Below are positions 41,333-49,880 of a DNA stretch of 64,000 nucleotides, in pieces (position 1 is the first letter of the stretch; every line of letters begins with the position of its first letter). The position numbers and the translations under genes were made by a program. The DNA is from Roseibium aquae (GTDB lineage Bacteria; Pseudomonadota; Alphaproteobacteria; Rhizobiales; Stappiaceae). Location of the stretch: contig NZ_VXDC01000005.1 in NCBI RefSeq assembly GCF_008711285.1, forward strand, positions 1-64,000, in the 5' to 3' direction. A model generated the notes under the pieces. That model had not been told where the DNA came from and did no database searches. It saw only the letters and a program-made list of their open reading frames with translations.

Positions 41333-42901
41333 TCAACGGTGCCGGATGACAAGAAGCGTGATGTCGTCATGGATGGTTTGCGTGCCGATATGCGTTTTCA
41401 AGTCCGTCAGCATATGCTCGAGCATGACTGAGACCTCATGAGCGCGACGACGTTTGGCGCTTTCGACCAGCCGCTCCAGACCGTAAAGGTCACCCGCCGG
41501 GCTTTCGGCTTCCGTCACGCCATCCGTATACAGAACCACCATATCGCCTGTTCCAAAGGCGATGGAATGCGTTGCAACGAAGGTCTCGATGTCGGCTTCG
41601 AGGCCGATCGGAAGCCCGAGATCCATCGTGTCGACAATCTCGCAGCCACCGTCGGAGCGCAGAACAATCAAGTCTTCGTGCTGCCCTGAAAGCGTGATTT
41701 TGTCTGCATCGAAATCCAGGAACGACAAGGTCAGATGCTTGTCGGTTCCTGTGCGCCGGATGTTGCGGCAAATGGCGCCGTTCAACGCGATCAGGAATTG
41801 TTTCGGATCATTTATTCCCTGCTCCTGCAAGGCCGTTGCGACGGATTGCACCATGAGCATCAAGACACCGCTTTCCAGGCCATGGCCCGTCACGTCGCCG
41901 ATACCCACCTTGACCCGGCCGTTGAGCTGCAGGACGTCGTAATAGTCACCGCCCACCTCATCGGCCGGTTCCATGAAAGCTGCGATTTCCAGATGCTGCA
42001 GGCCGCCCAATTCATCCTTGGTCGGAAGAACCATCATCTGGATCTGGCGGGCCACTTCGATCTCCGCGCCCAGCCGCAGGTTTTCCGAAGCCAGCTGGCG
42101 GTTCAGGTGGACAATCTCGCCGTTGGCTTTTTCCAGATCCGAATTCATCACAGCGAACCGGCGGGCCTGGCGCCACTGAAGCCCGGCAAATGTGGCCCCG
42201 AAGGCACCAGCGCCCGCGAAATACAGCATGAGGTATTTGAAGGCGAAGAGGTTGTTGGAAATCGGCTGGGAAACGGTGATGGTCTGAAGGCCCCGGACAT
42301 CCCCTGCGGACCAATCCGTCTTCGGGCTTTCGGGGTGGGTGTTGTGGCATGCGACACAGGCCTCGCCCATCAGGACCGGAGATGCGATTTCAATCCTGCG
42401 ATCAAAAATCGACCCTTCATATGAGGTTTTGATGCTGTTTTCGTCGGGAGACGCTCGAAAATCGGCCAGCGCGTTTTTCTCGAACGCGCTCAGATTATGC
42501 GACGCCCGGTTTGTGAAGGGGTAATCCGAGACAAAGCGGTAATTCAGCGATCCGGATTGACTTCCGATCACGTCCCCCAATTCGATCGACAAGGTGGCCG
42601 GGATGGGAATGCCCCCTTCGGTTTCCATATAGGCGTGCGTCGCGGTCACGGTGCCGTCGGCGGCGAGGGCGCGGCCGACCACGTTGCGCGCATAGTAGTC
42701 CCGGATTTCCGCGAGTGCCTTGTCCAGGTCTTCGGCCTGAACCCGCAAGGACGCGTCGGATATGGTGCGCAGGTCGAACCAGACCGCGACCGGAAGAAGG
42801 GCAAGGCCAAGTACGACGACGCCAGCGAACACCCAGGGGCGTTCGATGGCTTTGCTCCAAGACGCAGGTTTCGTGGGCGTGTTCTCGGTCGCTTTCAGCA
42901 T
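41333..42901 (-). CDS. Membrane sensor phosphatase: DUF3365 (c-haem) sensor plus SpoIIE/PP2C output
   Basis: From the ATG at 42899-42901 (MLKATENTPTKPASWSKAIE) the protein is 522 residues. TM1 is near 24-41. The periplasmic domain (~45-218) is DUF3365-like and contains CVACHNTHP at 182-190, a CxxCH c-type haem motif. TM2 is near 221-241, then a coiled coil (EKANGEIVHLNRQLASENLR). Residues ~280-520 are a PP2C/SpoIIE phosphatase: MEPADEVGGDYYDVLQL, GIGDVTGHGLESGVLMLMVQ, VVLYTDGVTEAESPAGDLYG and TIHDDITLLVI, with the metal-binding Asp residues. It probably reads redox or gas state and dephosphorylates an anti-anti-sigma (STAS) partner. No such partner or kinase is next to it. Confidence 0.88.
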   Translation of the reverse strand: MLKATENTPTKPASWSKAIERPWVFAGVVVLGLALLPVAVWFDLRTISDASLRVQAEDLDKALAEIRDYYARNVVGRALAADGTVTATHAYMETEGGIPIPATLSIELGDVIGSQSGSLNYRFVSDYPFTNRASHNLSAFEKNALADFRASPDENSIKTSYEGSIFDRRIEIASPVLMGEACVACHNTHPESPKTDWSAGDVRGLQTITVSQPISNNLFAFKYLMLYFAGAGAFGATFAGLQWRQARRFAVMNSDLEKANGEIVHLNRQLASENLRLGAEIEVARQIQMMVLPTKDELGGLQHLEIAAFMEPADEVGGDYYDVLQLNGRVKVGIGDVTGHGLESGVLMLMVQSVATALQEQGINDPKQFLIALNGAICRNIRRTGTDKHLTLSFLDFDADKITLSGQHEDLIVLRSDGGCEIVDTMDLGLPIGLEADIETFVATHSIAFGTGDMVVLYTDGVTEAESPAGDLYGLERLVESAKRRRAHEVSVMLEHMLTDLKTHIGTQTIHDDITLLVIRHR

Positions 42902-43213
42902 GGATGATCCGGGCGTGATTGCTGCTTGAGCGGCAGGATAGTCATGCCAGATCAGACGGCAACCGTTGACCGCGCATTTTTCGTCGCTGGCGGGCCGTGG
43001 CGGCAAGCGCGGCCGAGCGGTCCGGTTTTGCTGGGGGTCGGGGCCAATTCGTTTGCATTTGTGAACCGGCATTGCAATTCTGGGCCAGGCAAAAGTTGGA
43101 TAGTGTTTTGAAGAAGCAAGAAAAAGGCCTTAGACCAATGATTTTAAAAAGGGATCAATCGACAAGGGTGGCCCGCGCCCCAAGTGCGCCGGAGCCGGCA
43201 AGGCGGGCCTGCC
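42902..43213. promoter_or_regulatory. Divergent intergenic region, sensor phosphatase / ACT-domain gene
   Basis: This 312-bp gap separates two divergent genes and is expected to hold both promoters. I see no gene or RNA. An A-rich tract (GAAGAAGCAAGAAAAAGG, about 43109-43126) precedes the plus-strand gene, but no clear -35/-10 pair. Confidence 0.3.
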
Positions 43214-43738
43214 ATGATGGGTGAGCATCATCTGGTTTTTACCGTGATTGCGACCGATCGTCCCGGTCTGGTTGAGCGGCTCGCAGACGCAATTGCCGAA
43301 TCGGGCGGGAATTGGGTGGACAGTTCAATGTCCCGCCTTGGAGGTGAATTTGCCGGGATCGTGAGTATCGAGATACCGGCCGGACGCCTTGGCGACTTGC
43401 ACCAGCATTTCGACCGGCTCATTGCCGACGGCATCGCGATCACGCTGCGCTCGGAGCCTCAGGCCGCGGAAGAGGTGGCCGGCATATCGGCAAGCCTTGA
43501 GGTTGTCTGCCAAGACCACCCGGGCATCTTGCGGGACGTTACGCAGGTTCTGACCGGCCTTGGGATCAGCATTGAAACGCTCGAGACTTCTGTCGCGGCG
43601 GGCTCCATGCAAGGCGAACGACTGTTCACGGCGCGGGCCGAATTGAGACTGCCGGAAGGTGTGACGGCCGCTGCCGTGAGCGCCGCGCTTGAAGAAACGG
43701 CGGGCGATCTCATGGCGGACATCAAAATCACGGATTGA
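43214..43738 (+). CDS. Double ACT-domain protein (GcvR-like)
   Basis: The ATG at 43214 or 43217 gives about 174 residues. ACT domain 1 is HHLVFTVIATDRPGLVERLA then DAIAESGGNWVDSSMSRLGG. ACT domain 2 is ASLEVVCQDHPGILRDVTQV then LTGLGISIETLETSV. The DRPGL and DHPGI turns are the small-ligand loops of ACT folds. This two-ACT arrangement matches the glycine cleavage system transcriptional repressor family (GcvR) of proteobacteria. It has no DNA-binding domain, so it would act by binding a partner. No gcv genes are adjacent. Confidence 0.8.
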   Translation: MMGEHHLVFTVIATDRPGLVERLADAIAESGGNWVDSSMSRLGGEFAGIVSIEIPAGRLGDLHQHFDRLIADGIAITLRSEPQAAEEVAGISASLEVVCQDHPGILRDVTQVLTGLGISIETLETSVAAGSMQGERLFTARAELRLPEGVTAAAVSAALEETAGDLMADIKITD

Positions 43739-43781
43739 CGGGACGGGCGGCAGCGAGGACCGCCGCCCGGACAGGTCTGTG

Positions 43782-44801
43782 TCACAAGGACATGACAATC
43801 CGGCCGTCGATCTCGCCGGCCCGCATCTTGTCGAAGATCGCGTTGATGTTGTCGAGACTGTCTTCCGTGTAGGTGGATGCCACTGCGCCGTCCGCGGCAA
43901 ATTGCAGGGCTTCGCTGAGATCGTTGCGCGTCCCGACGATCGATCCACGGATGGTTTTGCGGGTCAACACCGTTTCGAAGATCGGCAGCGGAAAATCGCC
44001 CGGCGGCAGGCCGACCAATGACATGGTTCCATGGCGGGCCAGCATGCCAAAGGCCTGCGAGAAGGACTTGGTGGACACCGCGGTGACAAGGGCGCCTTCC
44101 GCGCCGCCCCCCTTCTGGACCTCGGCGACAGGGTCCACCTCGGCGGCGTTGATGGTCATGTCCGCGCCCAGCTTGGCCGCCAGATTGAGCTTGCTTTCCG
44201 ATATGTCCACCGCAATGACATGGCGCCCCATGGCCTTGGCGTATTGAACCGCAAGGTGCCCAAGTCCGCCGATTCCGACAATCACCACGGTGTCGCCCGG
44301 TTTCGTGTCGGTTTCCTTCAAGCCCTTGTAAACGGTTACCCCGGCGCACAGAATCGGCGCCGCCGGTGCGAAATCCAGTTTGTCCGGAAGGTGGCCGACG
44401 TAATTGGGATCGGCCAGAACGTACTCGGCGAACCCCCCGTTGACGCTGTAGCCGGTGTTTTGCTGGTCGTGGCACAGGGTTTCCCAGCCTCCGACGCAGT
44501 GCCGGCAGTGGCCACAGGCGGTGTGAAGCCAGGGAATGCCGACCCGGTCCCCTTCCTTGACGGAGGTGACGCCTTCACCCACTTCGCACACAAAGCCCAC
44601 GCCCTCGTGGCCCGGGATGAAAGGCGGTTTCGGCTTGACCGGCCAATCGCCCTCCGCGGCGTGCAGGTCTGTATGACAGACGCCGCTTGCCGTGATTTTC
44701 ACGACGATTTTCCCCGGCGCGACGGTTGGCCGGATCACCGCCGACACATCCAACGGCTTTCCAAATTCGCGCACAACGGCGGCTTTCATTTCGCTCGGCA
44801 T
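43782..44801 (-). CDS. adhP: Zinc-dependent alcohol dehydrogenase (AdhP type)
   Basis: The start is the ATG at 44799-44801 (MPSEMKAAVVREFGKPLDVS), 339 residues. Catalytic zinc ligands are the Cys in SGVCHTDLH, His in IPGHEGVG and a later Cys. The structural zinc site is CGHCRHCVGGWETLC with four Cys. The Rossmann segment is VVIVGIGGLGHLAVQYAKAM. This matches NAD-dependent, propanol-preferring alcohol dehydrogenases (MDR family), which oxidise short primary alcohols. It stands alone between convergent (43738) and divergent (45038) neighbours; the 236-bp upstream gap holds no gene. Confidence 0.9.
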   Translation of the reverse strand: MPSEMKAAVVREFGKPLDVSAVIRPTVAPGKIVVKITASGVCHTDLHAAEGDWPVKPKPPFIPGHEGVGFVCEVGEGVTSVKEGDRVGIPWLHTACGHCRHCVGGWETLCHDQQNTGYSVNGGFAEYVLADPNYVGHLPDKLDFAPAAPILCAGVTVYKGLKETDTKPGDTVVIVGIGGLGHLAVQYAKAMGRHVIAVDISESKLNLAAKLGADMTINAAEVDPVAEVQKGGGAEGALVTAVSTKSFSQAFGMLARHGTMSLVGLPPGDFPLPIFETVLTRKTIRGSIVGTRNDLSEALQFAADGAVASTYTEDSLDNINAIFDKMRAGEIDGRIVMSL

Positions 44802-45037
44802 GCCTGTTCCCCTGGTTCGATTGGGACTTTGAGATTGGGGAACACCGCCAGTCCTGACAATACGCATCACACCGTAAGGTGTTTTGCGGCCATCACAAAT
44901 CCTCCCCGCTGCCGGTGGCACGATCCGGTTGTGAGAGGGCAAAAAAGTGTCATAGACTTCAAGGCGTGCGTTTGGGCGCCGGGCGGGCGGCAGCCAACTG
45001 CCCCCTTGACGCTGCAACAAGCGAGGCCGAACGGCGG

Positions 45038-46057
45038 ATGACCATGGCAACCGGTCCCGGGATCGAAAAACGAGCGGACACCCCCCGCCGCATCCTGCTG
45101 CTGGGGGCGACCGGTACCATCGGCCGCGCCGCGCTGGGCGAACTGATAAGCCGCGGATATGACGTGACCGCGCTTGTCCGCCCCGGCACGCCAAACGGCA
45201 GTGCGCCGCGTCCGGCAGGAGACGGGCGGCTACGGTGTGTTTACGCGGATCTGCTCGACATCGATGGCCTGGTCAAGCGCCAGCTTTCCGGGCTCCGGTT
45301 CGATGCGATCCTGTCCTGCCTTGCTTCGCGAACGGGTGTGCCGGACGATGCCTGGGCCATAGACTATCAGGTGCACCGGGATCTTTTGATGCAAGCCGGG
45401 GTCCTGGGTGTCGAACATTTCGTTCTTCTGTCCGCAATTTGCGTTCAGCGCCCGCGCCTTGCCTTTCAGCGTGCCAAGCTGGCCTTTGAACAGGACTTGC
45501 GCCAGTCGGAGGTGACCCATTCCATCGTCCGTCCCACCGCATTTTTCAAATCCCTCTCGGGCCAGGTGGAGCGCGTCAAGGCGGGAAAGCCGTTCCTTGT
45601 CTTTGGCGATGGCCGGCTGACGGCATGCAAGCCGATCGGCGACGAGGATCTGGCTGTTTATCTTGCCGACTGCCTTGAGGATCCGGATCGCTACAACCGC
45701 ACCCTGCCCATCGGCGGGCCCGGCCCGGCGATCACGCCCTTGGAGCAGGCCGAGATGCTGTTTGCGCTGCTGGACCGCCCGGTGGCCACCCGGCGGGTTC
45801 CCGTCGCGCTGCTGCGGACGATTTGCGCCGGTCTGGGCGCGGCGGGCCGGGTCCATGGCGCCCTGCGGGCCAAGGCCGAACTCGCCCGGATCGGGCTCTA
45901 TTACGCCACCGAATCGATGCTTGTTTGGAACGAGGCGAGGGGCTGTTACGATGCGGATCTGACACCCGGCTTCGGGTCCCGGACCCTGGAGGATCATTAT
46001 CGGCGGTTGATCAGCGGGGAAACAGCCGCCGATTTGCGCGACCATGCGGTGTTTTGA
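45038..46057 (+). CDS. bciA: Probable divinyl (proto)chlorophyllide 8-vinyl reductase (BciA-like)
   Basis: From the ATG at 45038 (MTMATGPGIEKRADTPRRIL) the protein is 339 residues. It is an atypical short-chain dehydrogenase with ILLLGATGTIGRAALGELIS at the NADPH site and DAILSCLASRTGVPDDAWAI, then HFVLLSAICVQRPRLAFQRA, with K in the SDR-like active region. The C-terminus ESMLVWNEARGCYDADLTPG followed by FGSRTLEDHYRRL and the terminal DHAVF is what I recall of BciA. That enzyme reduces the 8-vinyl group in (bacterio)chlorophyll synthesis. If right, the organism may be an aerobic anoxygenic phototroph, yet no other photosynthesis gene lies nearby. A generic NAD-dependent epimerase remains possible. 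Confidence 0.68.
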   Translation: MTMATGPGIEKRADTPRRILLLGATGTIGRAALGELISRGYDVTALVRPGTPNGSAPRPAGDGRLRCVYADLLDIDGLVKRQLSGLRFDAILSCLASRTGVPDDAWAIDYQVHRDLLMQAGVLGVEHFVLLSAICVQRPRLAFQRAKLAFEQDLRQSEVTHSIVRPTAFFKSLSGQVERVKAGKPFLVFGDGRLTACKPIGDEDLAVYLADCLEDPDRYNRTLPIGGPGPAITPLEQAEMLFALLDRPVATRRVPVALLRTICAGLGAAGRVHGALRAKAELARIGLYYATESMLVWNEARGCYDADLTPGFGSRTLEDHYRRLISGETAADLRDHAVF

Positions 46058-46126
46058 CCCGCTGCCGCCGGCCCCCGGACGGTCCTGCGCTTGTTTAAGG
46101 TGTCATCAGGAAGGATGGGGCACGCC

Positions 46127-46609
46127 ATGACGCAGGAAGACGTCGAGCCATTGAGGGCAAGATATCGGCCGGCGATGATCAAGGTGCTTTTTCTCGGGGA
46201 GAGCGCGCCGGCAGGGGGTGCGTTCTTTTACAAGCAGACCGGCCAGGTTCACAGCCAGCTTCGCCGAGCTCTCGCTCCGCATATCGGCGAAAGTCCGTCC
46301 TTTGTCGAAGCGTTCCGGCAAGCCGGGTTCTATCTGGATGATCTGGTGCTGGACCCGGTGAACTGGCTATCCAGATCAGAGCGGCGGGCCAGCCATGCCG
46401 CCGGCATTCCCTCGCTCGCACGGCGGTTGAAAGACTACAAGGCGCCGCGCGTGGTCGCCTTCATGAAAGCCATCGCGGCCCCGGTTCAAACGGCGATCGC
46501 GGTCTCCGGAACGGCCTGCAGCCTGCACGTGGTTCCCTTTCCGGGCAATGGACGGCAGGGAGAGTTTCAATCGGCCATGCGCACCATTCTGCCCGAGCTT
46601 CTGAGCTAG
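46127..46609 (+). CDS. Uracil-DNA-glycosylase-like fold protein, hypothetical
   Basis: I start at the ATG at 46127 (MTQEDVEPLRARYRPAMIKV), giving 160 residues. The KVLFLGESAPAGGAFFYKQT segment resembles the GES-PP-type opening of a family of small UDG-superfamily proteins with unknown activity. LDDLVLDPVNWLSRSERRAS and a C-terminal CSLHVVPFPGNGRQGEFQSA follow, where UDGs usually have an H-P-S motif. The catalytic Asp/His pattern of true UDGs is not clear. It follows bciA with a 69-bp gap and precedes a 167-bp stretch without genes. Confidence 0.5.
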   Translation: MTQEDVEPLRARYRPAMIKVLFLGESAPAGGAFFYKQTGQVHSQLRRALAPHIGESPSFVEAFRQAGFYLDDLVLDPVNWLSRSERRASHAAGIPSLARRLKDYKAPRVVAFMKAIAAPVQTAIAVSGTACSLHVVPFPGNGRQGEFQSAMRTILPELLS

Positions 46610-46776
46610 CCAAGCCAGAATGCGCCCGACGGGAAGCGCCCCGGCTCACCGATGCAACGCGACCTGCGGGTGACCTGCGGTGCTTTCGCGGAACACGTCA
46701 CCCGATCCAGAGAAACCGATAACTTTCTCTCCGGCATCAAATGTGAACCATGTGACGAGAATGGACCGAGATGAAA

Positions 46777-46853
<77 letters not shown>

Positions 46854-47086
46854 GGGGCCGCGCAAATGATGCGCAGCAGCGTCAAGACGTCCTGATATCT
46901 GATCATACGGGATCGGGCAATGGCCTTTTTGAGGCCCGGGGTTGTTTTGCGCTTCGCGCGGCGGCGTTTTCCCGCAGCGTTGGATCAGGGCCAGGCCTGC
47001 GCCGGCCAATTTGTCCTTTGAATGTGATACCGCCCCCCGTGTCCTGCGTAGAGGGGCCATCCACTTGACAAAAAGGACCCGTCCCC

Positions 47087-48625
47087 TTGCGCAATCTGAT
47101 CTTCATTCTCGGTGACCAGCTTTCCTTCGGCATCACGTCCCTGGAGGGCGCGGACCCGGACCGGGATCACATCCTGATGGCCGAGGTGGCGGATGAGGCC
47201 ACCTATGTGCCGCATCACAAGAAGAAGATCGCGTTTGTGTTCGCGGCCATGCGTCATTTTGCGGACGCGCTGCGTGCCAAGGGCTTCGAGGTCACCTATT
47301 CCAAGCTGGACGACGCCGGAAACAGCAGGTCCTTGTCCGGCGAACTGGCGCGGGCCTGTCACGCCTTGAAAGCGGACAAGGTGATTATGACCGAACCGGG
47401 AGAATGGCGGGTTCAGCAGGTGATCAACACATCCCGCGCGGCGCTCGGCCGGCCTCTGGAGGTCCGCCCGGACAAACGGTTCGTGTGTTCGCGCGCGGAA
47501 TTCGCCAGCTGGGCGGAGGGCCGCAAACAGCTGCGCATGGAGTATTTTTACCGGGAGATGCGGAAGAAGACCGGCCTCTTGATGGAAGACGGGCAACCGG
47601 CTGGCGGCAAGTGGAACTTTGATGCGGACAACCGCAAACCGGCACGGGCCGATCTTTTCATGCCCGCCCCCCTGCGCTTCGACCCGGATCCCCTTACGCG
47701 GACGGTTCTGGATCTGGTCGAGGCGCGCTTTTCAGGTCATTTCGGCGATTTGCAGCCGTTCTGGTTCGCCGTGACGCCGGACCAGGCCCGGATGGCTTTC
47801 GATCATTTTTGCAAGACCGCTTTGCCGCGCTTCGGGGACTATCAGGACGCCATGCTGCGCGGCGAAAAATTTCTGTATCACTCGGTCATTTCACTTTATC
47901 TGAATGCCGGCCTGCTCGATCCATTGGACCTGTGCCGGAAAGCGGAGGACGCCTATATCCGCGGCCATGCCCCCTTGAACGCGGTCGAGGGTTTCATCCG
48001 CCAAATCCTCGGATGGCGGGAGTATGTGCGCGGTATTTACTGGCTCAAGATGCCGGACTACGCCGAGAGCAATTTTTTCGGAGCAGACCGTCCGCTTCCC
48101 GATTTCTATTGGACTGGCGAAAGCGACATGCTCTGCCTCGCGGAGGCGGTCGGCCAGACCCGGGACGAAGCCTATGCCCATCATATCCAGCGGCTCATGG
48201 TGACGGGGAATTTCGCTTTACTGGCCGGGATCGCCCCCAAGGCGGTTCACGAGTGGTATCTGAGCGTTTACGCCGATGCCTATGAATGGGTCGAGTTGCC
48301 GAATACGCTCGGCATGAGCCAGTTCGCCGATGGCGGCCTCCTGGGCTCCAAACCCTATGTCTCGGGCGGCAACTACATTCACAAAATGTCGGATTACTGT
48401 GCGTCCTGCCGGTACGATGTGAAAACCAAGACGGGACCGGACGCCTGTCCGTTCAACTCCCTTTACTGGCATTTTCTGGACCGCAACGCGACCAAGCTGC
48501 GAGCCAATCCGCGCTTGGCGCAGGTCTACCGGACCTGGGAGAAAATGGGGGGCGAGCGGCAAGCCGAGTATCTTCGCACCGCGGAGGCCTTTCTGACGCG
48601 CCTCGACAACAGCCTGCGGGTTTGA
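47087..48625 (+). CDS. phrB: Iron-sulfur photolyase/cryptochrome (FeS-BCP, (6-4) photolyase type)
   Basis: The frame begins with TTG at 47087 preceded by AAAAGGA, giving 512 residues (MRNLIFILGDQLSFGITSLE). It matches the prokaryotic (6-4) photolyase group: NLIFILGDQL at the N-terminal antenna domain, YYREM-like catalytic helices (RMEYFYREMRKKTGLLMEDG), GFIRQILGWREYVRGIYWLK and the FAD-pocket NFALLAGIAPKAVHEWYLSV. Iron-sulfur Cys ligands are expected in DMLCLAEAV and in YCASCRYDVKTKTGPDACPF, matching the four-Cys 4Fe-4S arrangement. Such enzymes use light to repair (6-4) photoproducts and carry a lumazine-type antenna. Length is close to Agrobacterium PhrB. Confidence 0.92.
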   Translation: MRNLIFILGDQLSFGITSLEGADPDRDHILMAEVADEATYVPHHKKKIAFVFAAMRHFADALRAKGFEVTYSKLDDAGNSRSLSGELARACHALKADKVIMTEPGEWRVQQVINTSRAALGRPLEVRPDKRFVCSRAEFASWAEGRKQLRMEYFYREMRKKTGLLMEDGQPAGGKWNFDADNRKPARADLFMPAPLRFDPDPLTRTVLDLVEARFSGHFGDLQPFWFAVTPDQARMAFDHFCKTALPRFGDYQDAMLRGEKFLYHSVISLYLNAGLLDPLDLCRKAEDAYIRGHAPLNAVEGFIRQILGWREYVRGIYWLKMPDYAESNFFGADRPLPDFYWTGESDMLCLAEAVGQTRDEAYAHHIQRLMVTGNFALLAGIAPKAVHEWYLSVYADAYEWVELPNTLGMSQFADGGLLGSKPYVSGGNYIHKMSDYCASCRYDVKTKTGPDACPFNSLYWHFLDRNATKLRANPRLAQVYRTWEKMGGERQAEYLRTAEAFLTRLDNSLRV

Positions 48626-48708
48626 AGGCCGGGCCGCGGTCAGCGCACGGGGCGGCGGAAAAAGTGACCCCTTGGCCGCCAGTCTCTGGTTATTCCGATC
48701 GTTAATCA

Positions 48709-48731
48709 GCGGGAGATTACCGTAATCCCGC
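48709..48731. repeat. Near-perfect palindrome after the photolyase gene
   Basis: The sequence GCGGG-A-GATTAC-C-GTAATC-CCGC forms an 11-bp interrupted palindrome 83 bp past the phr stop. It could be a transcription-ending hairpin without a T-run or an operator. The remainder of 48626-48948 contains no gene I can support. Confidence 0.45.
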
Positions 48732-48948
48732 GGCCGGACCCGCAGGCCGGGCAGGAAGGGATTTCAAGCGCGGTGGGGCGGGCGTTTCCAAGGCGGGGCC
48801 GTAGGGGTGGTGGTGTTCTAAGGGGGAGGCTTAGGCGAAGAGCGGGCGTGAAACACATCACGTTGAAAAGAGCCCGGCAAGGACCGCCCAGCATCAAAAA
48901 CAGCCTGGCTGGCCGGTTCCCGGTCCGACGTGACCGTTTTCGCAACTC

Positions 48949-48982
48949 AAAAAAAACGCGCGACCCATTTTGGGATCGCGCG
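48949..48982 (-). terminator. Strong intrinsic terminator, minus strand
   Basis: On the minus strand CGCGCGA-type arms (48957-48963 with 48976-48982) plus an inner CCCA/TGGG make an 11-bp stem with one bulge and a 3-nt loop, followed by eight T residues. The nearest minus-strand gene is rlpA, ending at 49191, about 208 bp away. Either the rlpA transcript has a long 3' end or a small RNA lies between. Confidence 0.8.
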
Positions 48983-49190
48983 GATAAGTTACTGTGCACG
49001 TGGCCCCATCGACCACGCCGGGATCCTACTGCGCGATTTCGAATTTGTCATTACCGTTAAATATTATAATTTGTGATTCACGACAGGTGGACTGATCGGT
49101 TTTCATGCTTAATGAATTGTGAAATCAGTTTCAGCGCAACCCGAAGCAGGCGTCCAGCCCTGGTTTGAGCGCCAATTTTGTGGCTCCTTC
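48983..49190 (-). other. Gap between terminator and rlpA; possible small RNA
   Basis: The 208-bp stretch has a CGTGG/CCACG hairpin (near 49001-49019), and AT-rich DNA around 49052-49072 with a TATAAT on each strand. A transcript starting near 49050 on the minus strand and ending at the terminator would be about 80-100 nt. No convincing coding frame is present; a 20-codon frame in this strip is not supported by anything else. Confidence 0.3.
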
Positions 49191-49583
49191 TCAGCCCTCG
49201 CATGGAAACATGATTTCAGTGCGGCCTGTGTCCCCGGCGGCCGAGATTTCGACGCGGGTCACGCCTTTTGCCAGAAAGCCAAGCTCGCGTGCCGCCGCTT
49301 CCGAGACATCGATGATGCGATTGCGCACGAACGGGCCCCGGTCATCGATTGTGACCACGACGGTCTTGTCGGTGGCCAAGTCCCGAACCGTAACCCGGGT
49401 TCCAAAGGGCAGGCTGCGGTGCGCGGCCGTCAGCGTGGACGGGTCGGCGCGGGTGCCGCTGGCCGTGACGCCGCGCAAATTGTACCAGGACGCCAGCCCG
49501 CATTCGCGAAATGCGCCGTCGCTTGCGGCGCTGGCCGGATGGGTGCTGCCCATGAGCAAGATAGCCGCGGCCAGCCTGCGCAT
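49191..49583 (-). CDS. rlpA: RlpA-like septal ring lytic transglycosylase / endolytic protein
   Basis: I use the ATG at 49581-49583 (MRRLAAAILLMGSTHPASAA), 130 residues with a signal peptide; an ATG 60 bp upstream is less likely. The mature protein is one double-psi beta-barrel: GLASWYNLRGVTASGTRADP, LTAAHRSLPFGTRVTVRDLA and VTIDDRGPFVRNRIIDVSEA then AARELGFLAKGVTRVEI. The H-R-x-LPFGT and DRGPF motifs are diagnostic. RlpA cleaves denuded peptidoglycan at the septum; this short form lacks a SPOR domain. There is no lipobox Cys. A perfect CtrA-type box stands in its upstream region. Confidence 0.85.
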   Translation of the reverse strand: MRRLAAAILLMGSTHPASAASDGAFRECGLASWYNLRGVTASGTRADPSTLTAAHRSLPFGTRVTVRDLATDKTVVVTIDDRGPFVRNRIIDVSEAAARELGFLAKGVTRVEISAAGDTGRTEIMFPCEG

Positions 49584-49754
49584 GTGACGGCCGAATGTGT
49601 GATGGCTGTGGTTCAAGCTGCTGATGGTTTTCCTGGCTCTCAACGGTGCGGTTACCCTGCGATGCGAAGATCCGATCTCGTCTCATGTTTACAGCGCTGA
49701 TTGAAAAGCGAAAAGCAGAGCTACAAACGTATTAAGTAAAATTATATATTCCAA

Positions 49755-49771
49755 TTAAGACTTTGTTAACC
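49755..49771. promoter_or_regulatory. Perfect CtrA-type box between rlpA and the GGDEF-EAL gene
   Basis: TTAA-GACTTTG-TTAACC matches the full alphaproteobacterial CtrA consensus TTAA-N7-TTAACC. It lies 172 bp upstream of rlpA and 110 bp upstream of the GGDEF-EAL start, in the shared divergent region (49584-49880), which is otherwise AT-rich and gene-free. Confidence 0.7.
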
Positions 49772-49880
49772 AGAAAGTTTTCAAGAGCTGTGGGTAGAAT
49801 TCACAAATGAAAATTTCACGCAGATACCGTGTTATCCCTTACTCAGTACACCGGACGTTTTCTGTTTTCGTTAGGCGTCT

